Origin: Bacteroidota bacterium
GTDB lineage: Bacteria; Bacteroidota; Bacteroidia; Bacteroidales; F082
Assembly (NCBI GenBank): GCA_023396415.1
Contig: JAEWWJ010000048.1
Location: forward strand, 1-25,925
Direction of reading: 5' to 3'
DNA length: 25,925 nt
A program made the translations under genes and the position numbers. Shown here piece after piece: positions 17,009 through 23,682 of the stretch; position 1 is the first letter of the stretch, and each line of letters starts with the position of its first letter. Under the pieces are notes generated by a model that saw only the letters and a program-made list of their open reading frames with translations, did not search any database and was not told where the DNA came from.

Positions 17009-17016
17009 TAAATTTG
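17009..17016 (+). promoter_or_regulatory. -7 promoter box of the outer-membrane protein gene
   Basis: TAAATTTG is an exact TAnnTTTG match, 33 bases before the ATG at 17050. No TTG stands at the best -33 spacing; the nearest, in CTTTTGG at 16992-16998, is only about 11 bases away. Confidence 0.45.
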
Positions 17017-17049
17017 ACTTCTACAATCAAAACCAATATCCAAAGTTCA

Positions 17050-18744
17050 ATGAAACTCTCCCTCTCCCTCCTTCTCATCCTAACAACCCTAACGGCTTTC
17101 CCCCAATCTGCCAACCTTCCTTTAAACAGCCATTCTGAAAATTTGCTGCAACGCTACGAAGTACGCTCGGGTCGGCTGCATAACGCTCTATATACCGACC
17201 TTCGTCCCTTCAACCGCGTCGAAGCAGCACAGATGCTCTTTCATTTGGATAGCCTGATCAGCAAGAAATCAAGCGCTGACAACTATAACTTCAACTACCT
17301 GCGTGCCGACAACCACTCCCATGGCCTTGGTGAATTAAACGACAGCCGAAAAGCCATCCTCAAGCACTTTTACAAGAGCAAAGCCAATATGGTTCAAGTC
17401 AACGTGCCCGACTTTGAACTCTACGCCAATCCAGCCTTTCATTTTGGGGCTGGTAGCCTCAGCGGAGCAGATATGTCGCTTTATACCAACAGTCGTGCAG
17501 TGGAACTAAGGGGCAGTATTGCGGGAAAGATCGGTTTTTACAGCTTCATCTCCGAAAACCAGATGCGGGTGGCGCCCCACGAGATGGACTTTCTACGAAC
17601 TTGGGGCGCATACCCAGGCGCTCACCTTACCAAAAGCTTCAAGCAGGGTGGCCTCGATTTCTTTCAAGCCCGCGGCTACATCACTTTTAGTCCCGTAAAA
17701 CCCATCAGAATTCAGTTTGGTCAAGACCGTAACTATATCGGCAATGGCATCCGCTCTTTGCTGCTTTCCGACTTCGCCACCGATTATCTCTTTCTGAAAA
17801 TCAACACCAAAGTATGGCGTTTCAACTACCAGAATCTCTTTCTACGCCTCACCGACCGCTATGGCTATGTTGCCGGAAACACCGCGTCCAGGCCCTACCC
17901 CGCCAAATACGCCAGCATACATTACCTCAGTCTCAACTTGCTCAAAAACCTTAATGTCGGTTTTTTTGAGTCGGTTACCTTTCACGACAACAACAAAAAC
18001 GGACGTGGATTTGATGTCAACTACCTCAATCCCATCATCTTTTACCGCTCTATCGAACATCAGTTGGGCGATGCCGACAAGGTGATGGTAGGCCTCAACC
18101 TCAATTATCTGCCCTTCAAAGGCTTGCAACTATACAGCCAATTTGCCCTGAATGAATTTCGCATCAACGACCTACGGGCTGCCAATGGCAGTCATGCCAA
18201 TAAATTTGCCTACCAAGCAGGTTTATATGCCACAGATGTTTTTGGTCTTTCCAATCTTGATTTTCGATTGGAGTACAACCGCATAAGACCTTATATGTAT
18301 GCCCATTACGCACATCAATACGACCAATGGGCTGTGAACAGTTACAGCCACTACAACCAGGCTCTTGCCCATCCCTTAGGCGCCAACCTCAGTGAAATCC
18401 TTATCAGGATAGACGCTCAGCCCTGGCCAAAACTCAGCGCACGCCTCAACCTCATCTATGCTGACTATGGAACTGACAGCAGCGGCTCCAACTGGGGCGG
18501 CAACATTTTTCTCGATTATCGCGATTACGAACAAGATTATAACAACACCGTCGGACAAGGGGTGAGCACTAAATTATTGATTGCAGAAGCCCTCCTGAGC
18601 TACCAACTTCGCCATAACCTTTTTATTGACTTAGACCTTCGTTTCCGCGATCTACAAAGCGACCTTGCCACGCGCAACAGCAACGAATTTTATATTGGCA
18701 CGGCCCTCCGCTTGAACCTTCCTCACCGCAACTGGAGCTTTTAG
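17050..18744 (+). CDS. Outer-membrane beta-barrel protein, RemB/Wzi-like
   Basis: This 564-aa exported protein has a Sec signal peptide (MKLSLSLLLILTTLTAFPQ, cleavage after about residue 18). After an N-terminal alpha/beta part (20-130) come repeated amphipathic strands with alternating aromatic and polar residues (FGQDRNYIGNGIRSLLLSDF, RFNYQNLFLRLTDRYGYV, LNLNYLPFKGLQLYSQF), ending in a strand with a final aromatic residue (NWSF), as barrels assembled by Bam do. The pattern, including NQALAHPLGANLSEILIRID, resembles RemB-type gliding proteins and capsule-assembly Wzi proteins of Bacteroidota. RemB is the better match from memory. It starts 70 bases after the thioredoxin stop and has its own -7 box. 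ATG 17050 is chosen because a signal peptide begins there; an upstream GTG frame adds residues ahead of the signal. Confidence 0.6.
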   Translation: MKLSLSLLLILTTLTAFPQSANLPLNSHSENLLQRYEVRSGRLHNALYTDLRPFNRVEAAQMLFHLDSLISKKSSADNYNFNYLRADNHSHGLGELNDSRKAILKHFYKSKANMVQVNVPDFELYANPAFHFGAGSLSGADMSLYTNSRAVELRGSIAGKIGFYSFISENQMRVAPHEMDFLRTWGAYPGAHLTKSFKQGGLDFFQARGYITFSPVKPIRIQFGQDRNYIGNGIRSLLLSDFATDYLFLKINTKVWRFNYQNLFLRLTDRYGYVAGNTASRPYPAKYASIHYLSLNLLKNLNVGFFESVTFHDNNKNGRGFDVNYLNPIIFYRSIEHQLGDADKVMVGLNLNYLPFKGLQLYSQFALNEFRINDLRAANGSHANKFAYQAGLYATDVFGLSNLDFRLEYNRIRPYMYAHYAHQYDQWAVNSYSHYNQALAHPLGANLSEILIRIDAQPWPKLSARLNLIYADYGTDSSGSNWGGNIFLDYRDYEQDYNNTVGQGVSTKLLIAEALLSYQLRHNLFIDLDLRFRDLQSDLATRNSNEFYIGTALRLNLPHRNWSF

Positions 18745-18778
18745 GCGACGATTGAAGATGTTGTAAATTTCGAGTCCT

Positions 18779-20089
18779 TTAGACAACGCTAAGCCGCACT
18801 TTTTTGTTTTTAAGTTTGCTGTTGTCAAGCAGTTGAATCAATTGAGCGGCTTTTGAAGCTGCCACAGAAACAAAGGCGCAATCCATTTTAATTTCAATAA
18901 TGCCCAATTCATCTTTCGACAATTGGCCTTGTTTGAAGAAAAGACCGGCAATATCACCTTTTGAAATCTTGTCTTTGCGGCCACCGGAAATGTAAACGGT
19001 AGTCCATTGAGATGTCGGCGGAAGGGGTGCTTCTTTGAGGGTCAAGATTTGCGCATTCTGCACAAAATCAGGCAAATTTTCTTTCTCCCATTTCAAAAGA
19101 TAAGCCGTTCCATCGCTAAACATACGTGCAGTACGTCCGTTGCGATGAACGAACTCGTGTGCTCTATTTGGAAGTTGATAGTGAATAATAAACTGAATTT
19201 CAGGCACATCCAAACCCCTTGCTGCTAAATCAGTTGCAATGATGATGGGATGTGTGCCGTTTCGGAATTTGATCAGCGCACGTTCGCGGTCTTTCTGCTC
19301 CATGCCGCCAAAAAAACAACCGTGACTGATCTGATGTTCAGTTAGAAAGTCGCTCACCTCCTGTATGGTATCTTTGAAATTGCAAAAAATGATTCCGGGA
19401 TGGTTGCCAATATGACTGATGAGTTGCAGCAGCGTTTCTAATTTGTCTTTGGTGGGAGAAACGACAGTTTTCAATTCCAATTGTGAGGGTGTTTCTTGTA
19501 CAAAATCAACAAATTTTGGATCTTTTAATCTAATAAAATCAGGTACATCAACTGCAAAAGTGGCTGAGGTTAAAAGGCGTTTTTTAACAGAAGGCAGTAG
19601 TTCAATAATTTCCGTCATTTCTGTTTCAAAGCCCACTTCCAACGATTTATCAAACTCGTCGAGGACGATTCTATTCATTTTTTCAGTAGAAAATGTAGCG
19701 TTGCGCAGGTGATCGGCAATTCTGCCCGGGGTGCCGATAAGGATGGCAGGCCGGTGTTTGATGTCAACTTTATCTTTGCCAAACGACCGACCGCCATACA
19801 CCGCATTGGCTTTGATGCCGGCCCCCATTTCGCGTATCACCTGCTCTATTTGAATGGCCAACTCTCGCGAAGGCACAACGATAAGCACTTGAACTTCGGT
19901 ACATGTGATGTCTAATTCTGAAATGATGGGCAATAAATAAGCGAGCGTTTTACCGGTGCCTGTTGGCGAAACCAACACCACATCATCATTAGAATGTATT
20001 GCCAAACGGGCTTCTCGCTGCATATCGTTGAGCTTTTCGATACTCAGCTTGTCGAGTATGTCTTGTTGATTTTTGATTCCTGATTTCAT
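18779..20089 (-). CDS. DEAD-box RNA helicase with DbpA-type C-terminal domain
   Basis: This 436-aa ATP-dependent RNA helicase has a Q-motif glutamine (Gln24), Walker A SPTGTGKT (Lys47), PSRELA, TPGRIADHL, motif II as DEFD, SAT (TSATFA), ATDLAARGLDVPEIQ and HRNGRTAR. The final 75 residues (ISGGRKDKISKGDIAGLF, then FVSVAAS) match the DbpA RNA-binding domain that in E. coli DbpA recognises hairpin 92 of 23S rRNA, so a role in large-subunit assembly is likely. Motif II reads DEFD with DKSLEVGFE instead of DEAD, a variant I associate with Bacteroidota members. It is convergent with the outer-membrane gene and separated from it by 34 bases. The -7 box is only 4 bases from the ATG. Confidence 0.9.
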   Translation of the reverse strand: MKSGIKNQQDILDKLSIEKLNDMQREARLAIHSNDDVVLVSPTGTGKTLAYLLPIISELDITCTEVQVLIVVPSRELAIQIEQVIREMGAGIKANAVYGGRSFGKDKVDIKHRPAILIGTPGRIADHLRNATFSTEKMNRIVLDEFDKSLEVGFETEMTEIIELLPSVKKRLLTSATFAVDVPDFIRLKDPKFVDFVQETPSQLELKTVVSPTKDKLETLLQLISHIGNHPGIIFCNFKDTIQEVSDFLTEHQISHGCFFGGMEQKDRERALIKFRNGTHPIIIATDLAARGLDVPEIQFIIHYQLPNRAHEFVHRNGRTARMFSDGTAYLLKWEKENLPDFVQNAQILTLKEAPLPPTSQWTTVYISGGRKDKISKGDIAGLFFKQGQLSKDELGIIEIKMDCAFVSVAASKAAQLIQLLDNSKLKNKKVRLSVV

Positions 20090-20093
20090 CGAA

Positions 20094-20101
20094 CAAAAGT
20101 A
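20094..20101 (-). promoter_or_regulatory. -7 promoter box of the helicase gene, near-leaderless
   Basis: The minus strand reads TACTTTTG, an exact TAnnTTTG match ending 4 bases before the ATG at 20089. Transcription from it should begin at or beside the start codon, so the mRNA would be leaderless or nearly so. A TTG at -33 is not seen. Confidence 0.5.
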
Positions 20102-20250
20102 CAGCTATTTCGGCCAGGGATAAAAACTGGTTTATTGTGGTTTAAACCATCGCTCTCCTATTTAGTTTATTGCTTTCAAAATAGCGTTTCATAAAGGCAT
20201 ACGCATTATAATATCTTAAAAATTTATTGTTTTTATTTATATTGTTGCGA

Positions 20251-20267
20251 CGTAGTTGCAAACTACG
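20251..20267. repeat. Short palindrome CGTAGTT-GCA-AACTACG
   Basis: 7-bp perfect arms around GCA, followed by CCGAGC and a run of seven G. It stands in the middle of AT-rich DNA and is much more GC-rich than its surroundings. It differs from the TCTCGTCT palindrome family of this window, but like it is intergenic. Confidence 0.6.
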
Positions 20268-20767
20268 CCGAGCGGGGGGGCAATAACTGAATACTTATTC
20301 TTTTTATTGTATAATTATTTTAGATGAATAAAACTTTCGAATATGTTGGTTTTTAGCTGCTCAGTCCACATCGTATTGCTGAGCGGCCAAAGTGCTGAAT
20401 TTGTTTTTGCCTAGATCAAAGAACTCTGTTTTGAGTGCAATAAAATAATTTTTCAGGACGATGATTTCAATTTGGTTTTTGTTCGATTTTTTTTAGCTTG
20501 AAAATACACCTTAAAAAAAAGGTCGTTTGGGTGTTAATCAAAGATTCTTAAAAAAAGAAAAGGATCACTTTTGTTTAGAAAAATAATTTCCTTCTTTTTA
20601 TTGCTCATCCATATGGTATTTTGATTTATTTCGACTACTAATCAGTCATATACACGATGTTCATGCGTAGGAAAATTAACTATTGGAAACCTCCTAAGGA
20701 CAACAAAATGGGTTTGAGCTGACACTTCACTTTTAGACCATTACGGTAAAAACTCCCATCACAAATG

Positions 20768-20796
20768 TTGAACGTATCATTATAGTAGTATTTTTG
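20768..20796 (+). promoter_or_regulatory. Promoter of the exported-protein gene
   Basis: TTG at 20768-20770, an 18-base spacer and TATTTTTG at 20789-20796 fit the Bacteroidota -33/-7 promoter. The ATG is 29 bases past the -7 box. Confidence 0.65.
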
Positions 20797-20825
20797 GCTG
20801 ATCTATTTAACAAAAATAACTCCCT

Positions 20826-21873
20826 ATGAAAAAAATCAGTACACTGATTGCACTTCTCTTTATAACTGCGGTTACAGGTTTATATGCACAAAAATTAGGC
20901 GACTTTAAACCCAAAGACGATTCTTTCAAAGCCAAAAAACTCAACGAAGGAACCAAAAAACTTTACATAGCCAACTTTGGAATCAATTTCGAGATTTACA
21001 AAGAAGCCATTGACGAAAAAAAAGCAGGAGGGTTTGGCAGATCCGTCAAAAATGCTGCTAAAGCCAAAGCGGCAGTAGGTTTATCAACATTAGAAAAAGA
21101 AGCCCTGCAAGCTGAGGCCGACAAATTATTTACAGAGTTTGTAAACGGTATGGAGTCCAAGGGTTATGAAATATTTTCAGCAGAAGAAGCCAGCAAAACA
21201 GCTACTTACGATGGCTGGGAGATGATGACAGGGCCAAATATTGGTGAAACGGACATGACAGGTATTTTATCTATTGTCCCCACCGGATATTCGTTTTATT
21301 ATAAGGATGCGGAATGCTTTTTCTAATCAAATGGCAGGTTTTCAGAAAACATCTCAAAATTTATCCCAAGAGTTAGATGATGCCTTGATCGCAGATATTT
21401 CCTTAATTTATGCCTTCTCAGAAATTGGAGACGATTGGAATGTAAGCAACCAAGCTAAGGTGAAGTTGAACATAAACTACAGATTGGCGAGCAATTATAC
21501 CTTTTCGGATGAGGATACCAAAACCAGCCTTAGCAGTTTAGTAGATAAATCAAAGCAATCTGTTGCATTATCCAGCCAAGTCATCTTCACCCGCGGAAAG
21601 CTTCCGGTTGGAGGCAGTGCCGAAGCCCAATATGTAGGTGCAATGAAATCGGATTTAGAAATTAGCGGCGTGCTTGAAAAAGACAAAGTTGTTGCTTTTT
21701 CAACACAAACACAGGCCACAGCCAGCTTACAGAACCCAATTGTAGTCATTCGAGGCGATAATTACAGCGAAAAAACAAAATGGCTTGAGCCCAACGGCAA
21801 AAAGTATGCGGAAGGAATGTATTTGGCCGGAAGTAAGTTCATTAACTATCATGTGGGTGAGGTCTTCATATAA
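20826..21873 (+). pseudogene. Exported protein of unknown family, interrupted by a one-base frameshift
   Basis: The first frame encodes 166 aa (to TAA 21326): a signal peptide (MKKISTLIALLFITAVTGLYA, cleavage before Gln22), then a basic, helical and mixed domain with KLYIANFGINFEIYKEAI. The frame one base on continues it to TAA 21873 with no usual start, from about SNQMAGFQKTSQNL. Removing one T from the run at 21315-21319 joins them into one 348-aa protein. The second half looks like a beta-rich secreted domain (ISLIYAFSEIGDDWNV, KLNINYRLAS). I do not recognise the family. It may be a true mutation, an extra base in the assembly, or +1 slippage at the T5 run. Its promoter is intact, and codon use is similar in both halves, so decay would be recent. 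Confidence 0.7.
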
Positions 21874-22087
21874 CACATAAATCATTGATCATTTGTAAAC
21901 ATCCCTCTTAGCATAAAATACCAGAATGGCTATGGTAAATGTCGGTTATACTACGCAACAACAACTTGTTACAATCTATTGTTTTTGTTGAGAAACAGCA
22001 CGCAATTCCCCCTATAACCAGCATTTACCAAAGTCCTATTTTCTTTACCTTTACAAGCAAAAGTAAACCATCAAAAAAATTCAACAA

Positions 22088-22849
22088 TTGGAAGCAAAGC
22101 GAGACTTAAAATTGGCCGTCATCATTGATGCCGAAAATGTGCCATCAAAAAATGTGAAAGGCATGATGGAAGAGATTGCAAAGTATGGTATTCCAACATT
22201 CAAAAGAATTTATGGCGACTGGACCAAACCTAACACAGCGGGCTGGAAAAACGTTCTATTAGAGAATGCGATTACGCCGGTGCAGCAATACGGCTACACA
22301 ACAGGAAAAAACTCGTCAGATTCTGCAATGATTATTGACGCAATGGATATTTTATACACCGGTAAAGTGGATGGATTTTGTATTGTTTCAAGCGATAGCG
22401 ATTTTACCAAACTTGCCATCAGACTACGTGAGTCGGGAATGAAGGTGTTTGGATTTGGAGAAAAAAAGACCCCTCATCCATTTATTGTGGCTTGTGATAA
22501 GTTCATCTATCTTGAAATATTAAAAGGCCCTACGCCTGCTGCCAAGTCTGGAAAGAAAAAACAAGAAGAACCGCATGATGCTGAGCATGATACAGTACTG
22601 CGGATTGACAAAGAAATTGTGAATTTAATAGCTTCCACAGTAAATGACATTGCCGATGAAGATGGATGGGCATTTTTAGGGGATGTAGGGAATCTATTAA
22701 TCAAGAAAAAACCTGATTTCGATCCGAGAAATTACGGTTTTGAGAAACTTACCCCTTTGATAAAATCATTAAAAAACAATTTTGATATTGATGAGCGCCT
22801 GACCGAAAAGGCATCTATCAAACACGTATTTATCAAGACCAAAAAGTGA
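22088..22849 (+). CDS. NYN-domain (LabA/DUF88) protein with C-terminal LOTUS/OST-HTH domain
   Basis: This 253-aa protein has a PIN-like NYN ribonuclease fold in residues 8-148: LAVIIDAENVP (Asp14, Asn17), then the acidic active-site stretches NSSDSAMIIDAMDIL and VSSDSDFTKLA. After a Lys-rich linker, residues 170-250 match a LOTUS/OST-HTH RNA-binding domain (DEDGWAFLGDVGNLL, DFDPRNYGFEKL). The pair suggests an RNA-cleaving or RNA-silencing protein; its target is unknown. The start is TTG at 22088: the frame is closed by TAA at 22064-22066, no ATG lies ahead of the conserved LAVIIDAENVP, and the TTG gives the length expected for the family N-terminus. A -7-like box with one mismatch (TACCTTTA, 22046-22053) precedes it. 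Confidence 0.88.
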   Translation: MEAKRDLKLAVIIDAENVPSKNVKGMMEEIAKYGIPTFKRIYGDWTKPNTAGWKNVLLENAITPVQQYGYTTGKNSSDSAMIIDAMDILYTGKVDGFCIVSSDSDFTKLAIRLRESGMKVFGFGEKKTPHPFIVACDKFIYLEILKGPTPAAKSGKKKQEEPHDAEHDTVLRIDKEIVNLIASTVNDIADEDGWAFLGDVGNLLIKKKPDFDPRNYGFEKLTPLIKSLKNNFDIDERLTEKASIKHVFIKTKK

Positions 22850-22856
22850 TGTTTCG

Positions 22857-22898
22857 GCGCCCGGTAATATCCGCTTGAAGGCGGCATAGCCCGTGCGC
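22857..22898. repeat. GC-rich hairpin after the NYN gene
   Basis: The sequence GCGCCCGG (22857-22864) pairs with CCGTGCGC-type sequence (22891-22898) with one C-T mismatch in eight pairs, and inside it CCGC (22871-22874) pairs with GCGG (22881-22884) around TTGAAG. It starts 8 bases after the NYN stop. No T-tract follows, so it is not a standard terminator; it could be the end of a dispersed element or a structured RNA. Confidence 0.6.
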
Positions 22899-22926
22899 AT
22901 ACTGATTGCCCCTGCTGTTGTAGCAT

Positions 22927-23121
22927 TCATTCTTGTGTTTTATCATTTACAAAGGTCAGAAATCCTAAAGTAACAAATTCATAAACAGCTAGGATGTGAA
23001 TTGTCAGACCTTCTACGGTCACTATGTATTTTTGATCCAGCGAAATGACAAATACTTCTTTCACCTTAAAAAACGCCATCGCCTCCTTCAAACCTTCTAT
23101 TTCACCATTCAGATTATCACC
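22927..23121 (-). pseudogene. Decayed C-terminal remnant of a DUF4143-type ATPase
   Basis: A 64-codon minus-strand frame without usual start reads protein-like: GDNLNGEIEGLKEAMAFFKV, then FVISLDQKYIVTVEGLTIHI, ending at TGA 22929-22927. The order EIEGL-EAM-F, then LTLxQ-like, then a hydrophobic strand is what I remember as the last part of AAA_14/DUF4143 ATP-binding proteins, which are about 380-430 aa. The frame is closed by TAA at 23124-23122, and another TAA lies shortly upstream, so the rest of the gene has decayed or been removed. Ancestry is inferred from sequence memory, not from a search. Confidence 0.45.
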
Positions 23122-23284
23122 TTACAGGTATTTTTGTGTTTATGTTACTAATATACAAAGGTTTATATTAGTAGTGTAAACTTTTTTGTTACCTATGAGG
23201 TTCTAAACACTCCCTACCCTTTTCCACTTCAACCCCTGTCAATCAAATACTACAACTACCTTGTTATAAAGAGGACATAAAATA

Positions 23285-23315
23285 TTTTAGTACTATGTGT
23301 TGCATAGTACTAAAA
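23285..23315. promoter_or_regulatory. PadR operator, 13-bp perfect inverted repeat
   Basis: TTTTAGTACTATG (23285-23297) and CATAGTACTAAAA (23303-23315) are exact reverse complements around TGTTG. PadR-family dimers bind palindromes with ATG/CAT or ATGT/ACAT half-sites; this one reads ATG-5 nt-CAT at its centre. It stops 17 bases before the padR-like ATG and covers the TTG of the putative -33 element, so binding would block transcription. Autorepression is inferred. Confidence 0.75.
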
Positions 23316-23328
23316 AGATGTATTTTTG
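23300..23328 (+). promoter_or_regulatory. Promoter of the PadR-PspC operon, apparently leaderless
   Basis: TTG at 23300-23302, an 18-base spacer and TATTTTTG at 23321-23328 match the Bacteroidota promoter. The -7 box ends 4 bases before the ATG at 23333, so transcription should begin at or next to the start codon. Confidence 0.6.
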
Positions 23329-23332
23329 CCCC

Positions 23333-23668
23333 ATGAATACAGAAAAAAATATCTCACAAATGCGAAAAGGGGTGCTGGAACTTTGCATACTCGCCATCAT
23401 TGCGCGCAGTGGCGATGTGTATGCCTCCGACATCCTCGATCGGCTTAAACAAGCAGAACTTATCGTGGTTGAAGGCACCCTTTATCCCCTGCTTACCCGA
23501 CTGAAAAACGAAGAGCTTCTCAGCTATCGTTGGGCCGAATCCAAAACCGGACCTCCACGCAAATACTACCAAATCACTCCAAAAGGAGAAGCTCAGTTTT
23601 CTGAGCTGACCAACGGCTGGAACGACTTGGTGGCCGCCGTAAATCAATTAATCAATAAAGAAGTTTAA
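23333..23668 (+). CDS. PadR family transcriptional regulator
   Basis: This 111-aa regulator has the PadR winged-helix in residues 10-90: MRKGVLELCILAIIARSGDV, YASDILDRLKQ, then VVEGTLYPLLTRLKNEELLSY (the recognition region with TLYPLLTRL) and TGPPRKYYQITPKGEAQ, the wing. The C-terminal helix (95-111) is the short dimerisation helix of the small PadR type. ATG 23333 is chosen because it gives the usual N-terminus for this clade; an in-frame ATG at 23297 lies within the operator and ahead of the promoter. The PspC-domain gene begins 14 bases after its stop. It most likely represses its own operon through the repeat at 23285-23315. Confidence 0.92.
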   Translation: MNTEKNISQMRKGVLELCILAIIARSGDVYASDILDRLKQAELIVVEGTLYPLLTRLKNEELLSYRWAESKTGPPRKYYQITPKGEAQFSELTNGWNDLVAAVNQLINKEV

Positions 23669-23682
23669 CAACCCGAAAATTC

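Larger units (their letters stand above)
20090..20825. other. AT-rich spacer with short palindrome and possible remnant
   Basis: Apart from the two promoters at its ends, this 735-base region holds a 7-bp-arm palindrome at 20251-20267, a G7 run at 20274-20280 and a 43-codon open stretch on the minus strand (20361-20492) with no usual start codon. That stretch reads like protein (for example ALKTEFFDLGKNKFSTLAAQ) and stops at TGA 20363-20361, so it may be the decayed tail of a lost gene. The rest is AT-rich and without recognisable genes or RNAs. Confidence 0.5.
22850..23284. other. Spacer holding hairpin and gene remnant
   Basis: No intact gene lies between the NYN gene and the PadR promoter. 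The hairpin (22857-22898) and the remnant (22927-23121) fill its first two thirds. The rest (23125-23284) is AT-rich and carries nothing I recognise. Confidence 0.6.

Noticed and set aside
16981..17049. Start of the outer-membrane protein at GTG 16981
   Set aside because: It would put 23 residues before a clear signal peptide and precede the -7 box at 17009.
22857..22898. Integron attC-like site
   Set aside because: The stem lacks the GTTRRRY/RYYYAAC core pair, and no integrase or cassette array is present.
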